Assembly (NCBI RefSeq): GCF_018035235.1
Contig: NZ_WPCV01000004.1
Location: 682,001 to 746,000, forward strand
DNA length: 64,000 bases
DNA from: Citrobacter sp. On2M
GTDB lineage: Bacteria > Pseudomonadota > Gammaproteobacteria > Enterobacterales > Enterobacteriaceae
Direction of reading: 5' to 3'
A model generated the notes under the pieces. It made no database searches, was not told the DNA's origin, and saw only the letters and a list, made by a program, of their open reading frames with translations. This document shows, in pieces, positions 26,716 to 34,891 of this stretch. The position numbers and the translations under genes are program-made. Within the stretch, counting starts at the first letter, position 1, and the number at the start of each line of letters is the position of its first letter.

Positions 26716-26739
26716 GCCGGACTAAACTTATCTGTACAC

Positions 26740-26766
26740 ACCCGCCGCCAGTGGCGGGTTTTTTAA
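26740..26766 (+). terminator. Rho-independent terminator of zinT
   Basis: The stem CCCGCC / GGCGGG with a short loop is followed by a run of T, 25 bp after the zinT stop. Confidence 0.85.
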
Positions 26767-26854
26767 TTAATAACCTTCTCTTTCCATCACCCGATGCATT
26801 CGTTAGCATATTGTCTCGCAGCAAGTGCATGTGTTTTTTCAGGAAGAGGTTAAT

Positions 26855-27493
26855 GTGTTCGCAGAGTATGGAGTTCTGAATTACTGGACGTACCTGGTAG
26901 GGGCTATTTTTATCGTGCTGGTACCGGGGCCAAATACAATATTTGTGCTGAAAAATAGCGTCGGACGGGGAGTAAAGGGCGGATATCTCGCCGCCAGCGG
27001 TGTGTTTATCGGTGATGCCGTACTGATGTTTTTGGCTTATGCCGGTGTTGCCGCATTGATTAAAACAACGCCTGTTTTGTTCAACATTGTTCGCTATCTC
27101 GGCGCGTTTTATCTGCTGTATCTTGGCGCGAAAATCCTGTATGCAACACTCAAATCGAGGGCTGGCGATGCGACGCCTGAGGAAGTCCCGTTTGGTGCTA
27201 TTTTTAAACGAGCATTAATTCTGAGCCTGACCAATCCCAAAGCTATTCTTTTTTATGTCTCGTTCTTCGTGCAGTTTATTGATGTCAATGCGCCGCACTC
27301 AGGGCTGTCATTCTTTATTCTGGCTATTACGCTTGAGATAGTGAGCTTTTTCTATCTGAGCTTTCTTATTTTCTCTGGCGCGTTCGTGACGCAGTATATC
27401 CGTACGAAAAAGAAACTGGCCAAAGTGGGCAATTCTCTTATCGGTCTGATTTTCGTTGGTTTTGCTGCTCGTCTGGCCACGCTTCAGTCGTGA
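26855..27493 (+). CDS. leuE: Leucine efflux protein LeuE
   Basis: A 212-residue inner-membrane exporter of the RhtB/LysE family, nearly identical to E. coli LeuE (YeaS). Six hydrophobic segments are visible, with the family motif [14 protein letters not shown] near residue 28 and [15 protein letters not shown] in the middle. It exports leucine and related amino acids; in E. coli it is activated by Lrp. I chose GTG ([11 protein letters not shown]) because AGGAAGAGG lies 5 bases upstream and the E. coli start agrees. Confidence 0.95.
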   Translation: MFAEYGVLNYWTYLVGAIFIVLVPGPNTIFVLKNSVGRGVKGGYLAASGVFIGDAVLMFLAYAGVAALIKTTPVLFNIVRYLGAFYLLYLGAKILYATLKSRAGDATPEEVPFGAIFKRALILSLTNPKAILFYVSFFVQFIDVNAPHSGLSFFILAITLEIVSFFYLSFLIFSGAFVTQYIRTKKKLAKVGNSLIGLIFVGFAARLATLQS

Positions 27494-27572
27494 TGCCATT
27501 GGCCCGTTGATTACGGCGGGCCTTCAATATTACGTACTGCAATTCATTTACACTTGTATTGTTATAACCAAT

Positions 27573-27595
27573 AAATGGTATTTTAAATGTATATT
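27573..27595 (+). promoter_or_regulatory. Candidate NsrR site upstream of yeaR
   Basis: AAATGGTATTT-T-AAATGTATATT has the 11-1-11 layout of the NsrR consensus as I recall it (AAGATGCATTT-N-AAATGCATCTT), matching 16 of 22 positions. The E. coli yeaR-yoaG promoter is known to be repressed by NsrR and induced by nitrate/nitrite through NarL. Confidence 0.5.
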
Positions 27596-27667
27596 TAGAG
27601 GCGTACCCTGTGTACAGCAGCGGTTCAGAAAGAACTCGCTGGTTGTCGACTGGAAAAGGGAAGAAAA

Positions 27668-28030
27668 ATGCTTCAAATTCCACAGAACCATATCCATACA
27701 CGCTCTACTCCATTCTGGAACAAAGAAACGGCACCTGCCGGAATTTTCGAACGCCACCTTGATAAAGGAACCCGTGCCGGGGTTTATCCTCGACTTTCGG
27801 TTATGCAGGGGGCGGTCAAATATCTCGGATACGCAGATGAACACAGCCCGGAGCCAGTACAGGTGATGGTGATTGAAGCCGGTCAGTTTGGCGTTTTTCC
27901 GCCGGAAAAATGGCATAACATTGAAGTGATGACCGACGATACTTACTTTAATATCGACTTTTTTGTTGCCCCGGAAATTCTGATGGAGACTGCAAATCAA
28001 CGAAAAGTCGTGCGTACCGGCAAGGAGTAA
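27668..28030 (+). CDS. yeaR: YeaR, nitrate/nitric oxide-induced DUF1971 protein
   Basis: A 120-residue protein with a small cupin-like (DUF1971/TehB-like) fold: GIFERHLDKGTRAGVYPRL and FGVFPPEKWHNIEVMTDDTYFNIDFF. It is close to E. coli YeaR. The E. coli yeaR-yoaG operon is controlled by NarL, Fis and NsrR and belongs to the nitrosative stress response. Its chemistry is not known. It is co-transcribed with yoaG, which starts 3 bp later. Confidence 0.93.
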   Translation: MLQIPQNHIHTRSTPFWNKETAPAGIFERHLDKGTRAGVYPRLSVMQGAVKYLGYADEHSPEPVQVMVIEAGQFGVFPPEKWHNIEVMTDDTYFNIDFFVAPEILMETANQRKVVRTGKE

Positions 28031-28033
28031 ATC

Positions 28034-28216
28034 ATGGGCAAAGCAACCTATACCGTAACAGTGACCAATAACAGCAATGGTGTGTCAGTCGATTATGAAA
28101 CTGAAGCGCCGATGACGCTGTTGATTCCGGATGTGGCCGCTGAAGTGGTTAAGGACCTGGTCAATACGGTACGTTCATACGATACCGAGAATGAGCACGA
28201 TGTCTGCGGTTGGTAG
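28034..28216 (+). CDS. yoaG: YoaG, small DUF1869 protein
   Basis: A 60-residue protein nearly identical to E. coli YoaG, whose structure is known as a small alpha/beta dimer. It reads MGKATYTVTVTNNSNG to the C-terminal NEHDVCGW. It starts 3 bp after yeaR, so it shares its promoter and nitrosative-stress control. Function unknown. Confidence 0.93.
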   Translation: MGKATYTVTVTNNSNGVSVDYETEAPMTLLIPDVAAEVVKDLVNTVRSYDTENEHDVCGW

Positions 28217-28262
28217 ATGTTAGCCTCTGCTTCTGATTGAATATCATCGTTTTTGATTTATA

Positions 28263-28300
28263 AACCGCACTGCGTTTTGACGGCGCAGCGCGGTTTTTTT
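28263..28300 (+). terminator. Terminator of yeaR-yoaG
   Basis: An imperfect long stem (AACCGCACTGCG / CGCAGCGCGGTT) with a 9-nt loop is followed by TTTTTTT. Confidence 0.85.
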
Positions 28301-28395
28301 ATCCGTGCTATCCGGGAAATATTCGTAAAAAGATTTATTAAGAATACCTTAAGAAATCCGCATTGATTGCTAATGTTGGATCATTCACAGGGGTT

Positions 28396-29076
28396 ATGAT
28401 CGTGAAACAGTCACAATACAGAACCTCGCTTATGAAACTGAATACCCGACTAACATTACCTACTTTCATTCTTGGGCTGGTCATCGTAACGATCCCGTTC
28501 ACTGCGAACTGGAATCTACCTTTGCTCAACGGTACTGTCGTCAGATGGATTGAGAATGGCCAGGCGTTATGGCTGCTGTTTGGTGCGCTTTTTACTCTCA
28601 GCTACATCCGGCCCTTATCACGTCCCGAAGGCGAGAAGCAATTTTGGCTTTGGGCGGCTGTATGGTGGTTGGTGTTGCTGGGTCGCAGTACCAGTTGGGG
28701 CCGTGATTATTTCCCTGATCAACCTAAACTTCTGTTCAGAGCTATCTCAGTGGTATTGATTGCGATGATTATTCTGCCTGTCCTGATATCAAAACACTTA
28801 CGCCAAGATATTGCCTGTCGCTTACGCAATGAACCGCTACCGCTGTGGCTATTAGCGATCACCATCTGTGCATTTTTGATATCCGATACGGTAGAGCATC
28901 ATCGTCTGCTGGCCCCTATCTTTTTGCACAATGCGCAGTACGGCGATCTCATTGAAGAGCTGTATGAACTCCCGTTTATGGCAGGATTGTTCCTGATGAA
29001 CCTCGGTTTTATGCAGCGGGATAAGCAGGTGGAATCAGCTACCATTCGTTTTAGTGAACCACAACTGGCGAAGTAA
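28396..29076 (+). CDS. Integral membrane protein, hypothetical
   Basis: A 226-residue protein with about six hydrophobic segments, for example LPTFILGLVIVTIPF, LWLLFGALFTLSYI, AISVVLIAMIILPVLI and LLAITICAFLIS. A HH motif lies in VEHHRLLAPIF and acidic residues follow (DLIEELYELPF). The start is uncertain: ATG at 28396, GTG at 28402 (better spaced from AGGGG) or ATG at 28432. It sits after yeaR-yoaG and converges with the formate dehydrogenase gene. I do not recognise the family. Confidence 0.65.
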   Translation: MIVKQSQYRTSLMKLNTRLTLPTFILGLVIVTIPFTANWNLPLLNGTVVRWIENGQALWLLFGALFTLSYIRPLSRPEGEKQFWLWAAVWWLVLLGRSTSWGRDYFPDQPKLLFRAISVVLIAMIILPVLISKHLRQDIACRLRNEPLPLWLLAITICAFLISDTVEHHRLLAPIFLHNAQYGDLIEELYELPFMAGLFLMNLGFMQRDKQVESATIRFSEPQLAK

Positions 29077-29085
29077 CGAGAAAAT

Positions 29086-29113
29086 GCCTGAGTCTGGGGA
29101 TCCAGACTCAGGC
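29086..29113. terminator. Bidirectional hairpin between convergent genes
   Basis: A perfect 12-bp stem (GCCTGAGTCTGG / CCAGACTCAGGC) with a 4-nt loop separates the membrane-protein stop from the formate dehydrogenase stop. No U-tract is present on either side. Confidence 0.6.
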
Positions 29114-29127
29114 GGCCTGGTGGTGAC

Positions 29128-31275
29128 TTACCCAATGGCCTCACACAAGCGTGATTTCATGTCGCTATACGTTTGTGCGGCATACTTTTCTGCCCATCCC
29201 TGATCGCTAATGTGCTCAATATTTACGGCGCAATACTTGGTTTCCGGCGTTTTTGAAATAGGATCGAGGTTATCCTGGGTTAACTCGTTACATGCGCCAA
29301 TCCACCATTGATAGGTCATATACACCGTTCCGACGTTAATGCGATCGGAGACATCCGCGCGGCTGATGACCTTACCTCGACGCGAACTGACCCATACCAG
29401 GTCACGATGACGAATACCTAATTTTTCTGCATCATGGGTATTGATTTGCACATACCCTGGTTCATCTGCCAGGGCTTGCAGCGCTGCACAGTTGCCGGTC
29501 ATTGAGCGACAGGAGTAGTGCCCAACTTCACGCACCGTACACAGTACCAGTGGATATTTTTCATCAGGAACTTCTGCGGGCGCTCGCCACTGTGCGGCAA
29601 ACAGTTTGCCTTTGCCATTAGCGGTATCAAATTGGCTGTTCGCATAGAGGTAAGGGGTACCGGGGTGATCGAGTTCCGGGCATGGCCACTGCACATGGCC
29701 CATCTCACCCATTTTCTCATAGGTTACGCCGTAGAACAGAGGGCATAGTTCGCGCATCTCATCCCAGATTTGCTGGTTACTTTGATACTGCATGGGATAG
29801 CCCATTTCGCTGGCCAGCAGGCTGATGATCTCCCAGTCACGCTTTACGTCACCTGAGGGTTCAATCGCTTTTTCAAAACGCTGGAAGCCGCGATCGGCGC
29901 AGGTAAAGACGCCACCGTGTTCGCCCCAGGAGGTGGCTGGCAGGAGGACGTCAGCCATTTCCGCTGTTTTGGTCATGAAGATATCTTGCACGACGACAAA
30001 ATCGAGCGCGTTAAAGCCTTCGCGAACCAGACCCAAATCAGCCTCGGTTTGCAACGGATCTTCCCCCATGATGTAGTAGGCTTTAATTTTGCCTTCGATA
30101 GCCAGATGCGGAACTTCGGTGATGCGGGTCCCAACCTTGTCATCCATCTGATTAACATCAATCCCCCAGGCGTTGGCGAATTTCTCCCTGACGGTGAAGT
30201 CGGTCACGTCCTGATACCCTGGGAACTGGTTAGGTAGCACTCCCATATCGCACGCGCCCTGGACGTTATTTTGCCCACGCACCGGACCAACGCCGACGTT
30301 AGGGCGTCCCAGATTACCGGTCAGCAACGCCAGACTCGACAAGCCTCGAACCACGTCAACGGCCTGACCAAACTGGGTGACACCCATTCCCCACATCACG
30401 GTTGCCGATGGCGCAGCGGCAAAAGTACGCATCGCCTGACGAACCTGCTGTGCGGGAACGCCCGTCAAATGTTCAACGGCTTCAGGCGCATAGTCCTTCA
30501 CGGTTTCCCAGTATGTTTCCAGTCCTTCCGCATGCTTTTGTACATACTCGCGATCGTAGAGTTGCTCATCGATGAGAACATGGCCAAAGGCGTTGACCAG
30601 GGCCATATTGCAACCGTTTTTCAATTGCAAATGTTGGTCTGCGATACGAGCAGTTTCAATACGACGTGGGTCGCAGACAATGATTTTTGCGCCGTTTTGG
30701 CGAGCTTTAATTACCCGGCGGGCCACTATGGGGTGCGAGTCGGCACAGTTATAACCAAAGATCAGCAGACATTTTGAGTTTTCAATGTCGCTGATGGAAT
30801 TGCTCATGGCACCATTGCCTAACGTTTCCTGTAACCCGGCAACGGAAGGGCCGTGGCATACACGGGCACAGCAATCGACATTGTTGGTATGGAGAACGCC
30901 ACGCGCGAACTTTTGCATCACGTAGTTGGTCTCATTCCCTGTTCCACGTGAAGACCCGGTAGTCATGATGGCACGGGGACCATAGGTATTTTTGATTTCA
31001 GATAAGCGTTTTGCGGTGTAACGAATAGCTTCATCCCAGCTAACGGGAGTGAATTTTCCACCTTTTTCATACCGGATCATCGGGCGAGTCAGACGGGGAG
31101 TCAGAAGGCGAGTGTCGTTAAGAAAGTCCCAACCATAGTAGCCTTTCAGGCATAACTGATTTTGGTTCGTTACCCCCTCTGCGGCCTCGGCGCGGATGAT
31201 TTTGTTATTTTCCACAACAAGCTTGAGCTTGCACCCGGCCCCACAGTATGGGCATACACTGGTGATTTTTTTCAT
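29128..31275 (-). CDS. Formate dehydrogenase H paralogue with Cys in place of selenocysteine
   Basis: The 715-residue protein equals E. coli FdhF in length and aligns with it throughout. The [4Fe-4S] cysteines are C8, C11, C15 and the one in QLCLKG. The molybdopterin-binding GSSRGTGNETNYVMQKFAR and GYNCADSHPIVARRV are present. The metal ligand at position 140 is Cys, encoded TGC at 30856-30858, where E. coli FdhF has UGA-encoded selenocysteine; His141 follows. FdhF oxidises formate for hydrogenase 3. The start MKKITSVCPYC matches the family. A sigma54-type promoter lies upstream. It is probably a second, selenium-independent isoform. Confidence 0.93.
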   Translation of the reverse strand: MKKITSVCPYCGAGCKLKLVVENNKIIRAEAAEGVTNQNQLCLKGYYGWDFLNDTRLLTPRLTRPMIRYEKGGKFTPVSWDEAIRYTAKRLSEIKNTYGPRAIMTTGSSRGTGNETNYVMQKFARGVLHTNNVDCCARVCHGPSVAGLQETLGNGAMSNSISDIENSKCLLIFGYNCADSHPIVARRVIKARQNGAKIIVCDPRRIETARIADQHLQLKNGCNMALVNAFGHVLIDEQLYDREYVQKHAEGLETYWETVKDYAPEAVEHLTGVPAQQVRQAMRTFAAAPSATVMWGMGVTQFGQAVDVVRGLSSLALLTGNLGRPNVGVGPVRGQNNVQGACDMGVLPNQFPGYQDVTDFTVREKFANAWGIDVNQMDDKVGTRITEVPHLAIEGKIKAYYIMGEDPLQTEADLGLVREGFNALDFVVVQDIFMTKTAEMADVLLPATSWGEHGGVFTCADRGFQRFEKAIEPSGDVKRDWEIISLLASEMGYPMQYQSNQQIWDEMRELCPLFYGVTYEKMGEMGHVQWPCPELDHPGTPYLYANSQFDTANGKGKLFAAQWRAPAEVPDEKYPLVLCTVREVGHYSCRSMTGNCAALQALADEPGYVQINTHDAEKLGIRHRDLVWVSSRRGKVISRADVSDRINVGTVYMTYQWWIGACNELTQDNLDPISKTPETKYCAVNIEHISDQGWAEKYAAQTYSDMKSRLCEAIG

Positions 31276-31374
31276 CAATAACAGACCTGTTAAATGCTGA
31301 AATAGCGCGAATTGTAAACGGAGCCACGCGATACGCATCGCGGACTACGATTTGTCATAGTGACGGACTGTTAA

Positions 31375-31390
31375 AGCATAAAGTGTGCCA
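31375..31390 (-). promoter_or_regulatory. Sigma54-type promoter of the formate dehydrogenase gene
   Basis: On the minus strand the sequence is TGGCACACTTTATGCT, with the invariant GG and GC exactly 10 bp apart. The implied start point lies about 90 bp before the ATG. E. coli fdhF is likewise sigma54/FhlA-dependent. No convincing FhlA upstream site was defined. The 361-bp gap to yeaQ contains nothing else I can name. Confidence 0.7.
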
Positions 31391-31636
31391 GAAGTGAAAA
31401 CCCAGCAATTGCAGGTGCTGAGGGGGAATGAGACAAACCTGAATGACTGACGATTCGACATTAATGACGAGCTACGTCAGGGCAAGTTCCGCCATTGAAT
31501 GGTTTAACCTTATGAAAGATCAGAAAAAGATGAAAATGTCAGGTGATGCTCATCACAAATTTTAATTTTTCAGCGCTATGCTATGCTTTTATACAACGAG
31601 CGAATCGTTAACTTAAAAACATAAGTGAGGGATATT

Positions 31637-31885
31637 ATGGGCATCATTTCATGGGTGATTTTCGGTCTTATCGCTGGGATTTTGGCAAAATGGATTATGC
31701 CGGGTAAAGATGGCGGCGGATTCTTTATGACCATTATCTTAGGGGTTGTTGGTGCGGTAGTAGGGGGGTGGATCAGTACCTTCTTTGGTTTTGGTAAAGT
31801 CGATGGTTTCAACTTCGGCAGTTTCGTCGTAGCCGTTATCGGCGCAATTGTGGTGCTGCTTATCTACAGAAAAATCAAAAGCTAA
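31637..31885 (+). CDS. yeaQ: YeaQ, GlsB/YeaQ/YmgE-family small membrane protein
   Basis: An 82-residue, Gly-rich inner-membrane protein with three hydrophobic segments (IISWVIFGLIAGILAKWIMPG, MTIILGVVGAVVGGWIS and FVVAVIGAIVVLLIY), almost identical to E. coli YeaQ. The family is called transglycosylase-associated but has no proven enzyme activity; members respond to stationary phase and stress. GAGGG precedes the ATG. CTATGCT upstream (about 31575) resembles an RpoS-type -10. Confidence 0.95.
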   Translation: MGIISWVIFGLIAGILAKWIMPGKDGGGFFMTIILGVVGAVVGGWISTFFGFGKVDGFNFGSFVVAVIGAIVVLLIYRKIKS

Positions 31886-31900
31886 GCAAACATACTGACA

Positions 31901-31928
31901 AAAAAGGCCACTGATAAGTGGCCTTTTT
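31901..31928. terminator. Bidirectional terminator between yeaQ and yoaJ
   Basis: AAAAAGGCCACT-GATA-AGTGGCCTTTTT is a perfect 12-bp dyad with A- and T-runs, serving both convergent transcripts. Confidence 0.92.
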
Positions 31929-31932
31929 CAGA

Positions 31933-32007
31933 TTACCACCAGCCCAGTTCTGTTCCCAGAACGACGATGATAGCCACGCCAATCATAATGAGCGTTGTTT
32001 TTTTCAT
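31933..32007 (-). CDS. yoaJ: YoaJ, 24-residue membrane microprotein
   Basis: The minus strand encodes MKKTTLIMIGVAIIVVLGTELGWW, one membrane span with two N-terminal lysines. It differs from E. coli YoaJ at very few positions; E. coli YoaJ is a verified membrane-associated small protein. It starts 2 bp after the yoaK stop, so the pair is one transcript. Function unknown. Confidence 0.9.
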   Translation of the reverse strand: MKKTTLIMIGVAIIVVLGTELGWW

Positions 32008-32009
32008 CG

Positions 32010-32108
32010 TTATGCTCCCGGCGCAGCGTAGCCGCCAATAAAAAACCAGGATAAGAAAACGACAGCGGAAATGAAAATGATGACGGGGAAAATAATACCG
32101 AGTCGCAT
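32010..32108 (-). CDS. yoaK: YoaK, 32-residue membrane microprotein
   Basis: The minus strand encodes MRLGIIFPVIIFISAVVFLSWFFIGGYAAPGA, a single-span protein close to E. coli YoaK, whose expression has been verified experimentally. It lies between dgcP (47 bp upstream on the same strand) and yoaJ. Function unknown; the dgcP-yoaK-yoaJ order is the E. coli order. Confidence 0.9.
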   Translation of the reverse strand: MRLGIIFPVIIFISAVVFLSWFFIGGYAAPGA

Positions 32109-32155
32109 ACGATTATCTGCCAGGGTTATTTAAAGACGGGTCAGCATAGCAGGGG

Positions 32156-33181
32156 TTAATGTACGACAAAAGTGGTTTTATCCTGACGCTTTTTATCCTT
32201 GTACATTGCACTGTCTGCGAGATGAAGCGCACAGTTTATATCCGTCTCCAGCGGATCGATTTCCACCACGCCCAGACTGGCACCAGGATAAAACAAATGA
32301 ATGTCGCCCAGGTGATAGTCGCCGCAAATTTGCTGCTGCAACTGATTTTTCACCTGCTGCAGGCGATCGCGCTGCTCCTTGTCATCTTCCGGTGACAAGC
32401 TAACGACTAAAAATTCATCACCGCCCAGTCGACCAAGAATATCATTGTCACCGCATTCACGGAGTAGGCGCTGCCCAATCTGGATTAGAAACTGGTCGCC
32501 GATCTCATGACCAAATCGATCGTTAATCAATTTGAAATCATCCAAATCAATATAGGCAAAGATTATTTTCTGTCTAAGATGTTGGGCGAGCGAGAAAAGT
32601 GTCTCGACGTTTTCAAAAATTGCGCGCCGATTCGGTAATCCGGTCAGGGCATCAGTGTAGGAGTGAGCAACCAGCGCGGCGTTCGCTTCGCGTAGCTGTG
32701 CCACCAGCGACTCTTTTTGAATCGACTGGGCGATAAGTCCGGCAAACAGATGCAACACCTGTTCACCACGTTCGCTCAACGCATGCTGGCGGCGGCTGGT
32801 AGCACAGAGTGTTCCGTAGAAAGTGCCGTCGGGAAGATGAACCGGAGTACTCAGGAAGGTGGTGATTTCCAGCGCGCGGGCAGCACTGCATTCCGGCCAG
32901 CGTGTGGGTACGTTGTCGCTGTACAGACAGTTTTCATCTATGGCGAGTTTGCACAACGTCTCATCCCACGGTACGGACAGCCCTTCGGGGATTTGCATTT
33001 GTCGGCTATTACGCGCGTACAAAATATGCTGCAGGCGGGCATCTAAATCAACCTTGGTTAAATAGGTGGATTCCATCTCTGTCACCACTTCCAGCATCTC
33101 CAGAAGTTGGCGAACCAGACTCTCAACTGACTGCTCCATGGCTAAGGATTGTGAGACTCTGGCGAGGATCATGTCCGACAT
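32156..33181 (-). CDS. dgcP: Diguanylate cyclase DgcP (YeaP)
   Basis: A 341-residue cytosolic enzyme equal in length to E. coli DgcP. The N-terminal GAF domain (about 20-160) includes YLTKVDLDARLQHILYARNS and STPVHLPDGTFYGTLCA. The GGDEF domain has DALTGLPNRRA, the substrate-binding DLDDFKLINDRFGH and active-site GGDEF. E. coli DgcP localises to cell poles and requires its GAF domain. The start MSDMILARVSQSL was chosen by homology; the open frame extends 115 codons further without family support. Confidence 0.95.
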   Translation of the reverse strand: MSDMILARVSQSLAMEQSVESLVRQLLEMLEVVTEMESTYLTKVDLDARLQHILYARNSRQMQIPEGLSVPWDETLCKLAIDENCLYSDNVPTRWPECSAARALEITTFLSTPVHLPDGTFYGTLCATSRRQHALSERGEQVLHLFAGLIAQSIQKESLVAQLREANAALVAHSYTDALTGLPNRRAIFENVETLFSLAQHLRQKIIFAYIDLDDFKLINDRFGHEIGDQFLIQIGQRLLRECGDNDILGRLGGDEFLVVSLSPEDDKEQRDRLQQVKNQLQQQICGDYHLGDIHLFYPGASLGVVEIDPLETDINCALHLADSAMYKDKKRQDKTTFVVH

Positions 33182-33367
33182 GAGGTGTAAATACTCTTGA
33201 GTGATGACAGGGCTGATGTGGGCGCATGATAGAACATCCGGGAGCAAGATGAAACACGCGTTCCTGGCTGAAATGTAATCACAAAATTGAAATCGTAACG
33301 TTAAACATGGAGATAGAAGGGAAGTCGGGGTAATCTGCCGGAATAATGCTTTTAAACAGGAGTAGAG

Positions 33368-33616
33368 ATGAAACTTACGACTATTGTTTTGCCCGGCTTG
33401 CTGGTGCTGGCAGGATGTACCACGCAGCCTGACGCCCCCAAACCGCCAAAAATAGGCATGGCGAATCCGGCATCGGTGTATTGCGAACAAAAGGGCGGTT
33501 CGCTGATTGCGGTGCAGACTCCACAAGGCGTAAGGTCAGACTGCAAACTACCTGGTGGGGAAGTGATTGATGAATGGGCGCTCTGGCGCAGAGATCATCC
33601 CACCACGGTCAAGTGA
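33368..33616 (+). CDS. yoaF: YoaF, DUF333 outer-membrane lipoprotein
   Basis: An 82-residue protein with the lipobox LAGC (Cys17) and a mature DUF333 domain: IGMANPASVYCEQKGGSLIAVQTPQG, then the second Cys in DCKLPGGEVIDEWALWRRDH. The two cysteines probably pair. Thr18-Thr19 after the lipidated Cys predicts outer-membrane sorting. Close to E. coli YoaF; function unknown. Confidence 0.93.
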   Translation: MKLTTIVLPGLLVLAGCTTQPDAPKPPKIGMANPASVYCEQKGGSLIAVQTPQGVRSDCKLPGGEVIDEWALWRRDHPTTVK

Positions 33617-33623
33617 TACACGG

Positions 33624-33971
33624 TCAGCATTGACGTAGCCAGTCTGCCAGCACCTGCGCGTGGTTTTGCTGGGTATTTTTCGCCGCATACAGTAGCGTTA
33701 AGGTTTGCTTTCGGGCAATCTCTGCAAGACGCTTTCCTTCCTGCTGCTGTTGAGCCAGTTCAGCGCGATATTGCTCAGAAAAATGCGAGAAATCGAGCAG
33801 CTCCGCGTGGAATGCCTTGCGTAAATCAGATGACGGGGTAAGTACTTTATTCCATTCGTTGAAAATAAGATCGCTCTTTTTCACCCCACGAGGCCACAAC
33901 CGGTCGACCAATACACGATACCCATCACTTTTTTCTGCCGGATCATACACGCGTTTGCACTGAATATTCAT
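33624..33971 (-). CDS. yeaO: YeaO, DUF488 family protein
   Basis: A 115-residue protein with the DUF488 signature VDRLWPRGVKKSDL and LTLLYAAKN near the C-terminus. It is close to E. coli YeaO. The family is uncharacterised. It ends 7 bp from the convergent yoaF stop. Confidence 0.92.
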   Translation of the reverse strand: MNIQCKRVYDPAEKSDGYRVLVDRLWPRGVKKSDLIFNEWNKVLTPSSDLRKAFHAELLDFSHFSEQYRAELAQQQQEGKRLAEIARKQTLTLLYAAKNTQQNHAQVLADWLRQC

Positions 33972-34148
33972 CTCTTCATCCGCTCCATTACGCCATTGCT
34001 AATACGGTAAAATAAGATCGTAAAACGTGACCATTATAGCATTCGACCAGCCCTGCCTCCCAATTTAAGGGATTGTGATACCAACAAAAAATCGGTAGGC
34101 TGAGGCTCCTTATAGTGTCCCTCATTGTCTGGACATAAGGAAAGTTTA

Positions 34149-34856
34149 ATGGAAATTTCCCCGATTAAAGATACGCTTCGCATTGCGCTGGTGGGCGATT
34201 ACAACCCCGATATTGTGGCGCATCAGGCGATTCCTCTTGCCATCGATGATGCTGCTGCCGTCCTGGAATTAGTGGCTGATTATGACTGGCTAACCACATC
34301 TGATATCAGCAGCAGTGAGGATCTGGTTGGCTATGATGCCATCTGGGTCGTGCCAGGCAGTCCTTATCGCCACCTGGAAGGGGCGCTGATCGCGATACGC
34401 TATGCGCGTGAAAACAGCATCCCATTCCTGGGAACCTGTGGCGGTTTTCAGCATGCGATTCTGGAGTATGCCCGCAATGTGCTGGGCTGGAGCGATGCCG
34501 CCCATGCGGAAACAGATACCACGGGTCGGATAGTGATCGCACCGTTGAGCTGTTCGCTGGTAGAAAAAACGGATGATATTGAACTGCGTGCCAATACGCT
34601 GATTGCCAAAGCCTACGGACGGGATGTTATCTCGGAGGGATACCACTGCAACTATGGCGTATCGGAAGATTTTGCCGCTTTGCTGGAGAGCGGCGATCTT
34701 CGTGTTACCGGTTGGGATGAAGCAGGTGATATTCGCGCCATTGAGTTGGTGACGCATCCTTTTTATGTCGGCACACTCTTTCAGCATGAACGTGGGGCAC
34801 TGGTGGGAAAACCCGTGCCGTTAGTTCAGGCGATACTGCGCGCTGCGCGAGGATAA
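34149..34856 (+). CDS. Class I glutamine amidotransferase-like protein (CTP synthase C-terminal type)
   Basis: A 235-residue protein resembling the glutaminase domain of CTP synthase. The nucleophile elbow is FLGTCGGFQHA, and the catalytic His-x-Glu counterpart may lie in the ELVTHPFYVGTLFQHE region. It has no synthetase domain, so it is a stand-alone amidotransferase-like enzyme of unknown acceptor. Such proteins are often annotated as CTP synthase C-terminal region-related. I chose MEISPIKD (AAGGAAA upstream) over a start 8 codons earlier. It is monocistronic between yeaO and nimT and is absent from E. coli K-12 at this site. Confidence 0.82.
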   Translation: MEISPIKDTLRIALVGDYNPDIVAHQAIPLAIDDAAAVLELVADYDWLTTSDISSSEDLVGYDAIWVVPGSPYRHLEGALIAIRYARENSIPFLGTCGGFQHAILEYARNVLGWSDAAHAETDTTGRIVIAPLSCSLVEKTDDIELRANTLIAKAYGRDVISEGYHCNYGVSEDFAALLESGDLRVTGWDEAGDIRAIELVTHPFYVGTLFQHERGALVGKPVPLVQAILRAARG

Positions 34857-34886
34857 AAAACGGGCAGGTCGATCACCACCTGCCCG
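34855..34886 (-). terminator. Terminator of nimT
   Basis: The stem CGGGCAGGT / ACCTGCCCG is followed, on the minus strand, by a run of six T. It begins at the stop codon of the convergent amidotransferase gene. Confidence 0.85.
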
Positions 34887-34891
34887 CTGCA

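Noticed and set aside
28330..28362. NsrR site before the membrane-protein gene at 28396
   Set aside because: AAGATTTATTA is a fair half-site, but the second half does not match at the required spacing.
30850..30864. Possible selenocysteine site in the formate dehydrogenase gene
   Set aside because: The codon at 30856-30858 is TGC on the coding strand, not TGA, and the frame is open throughout.
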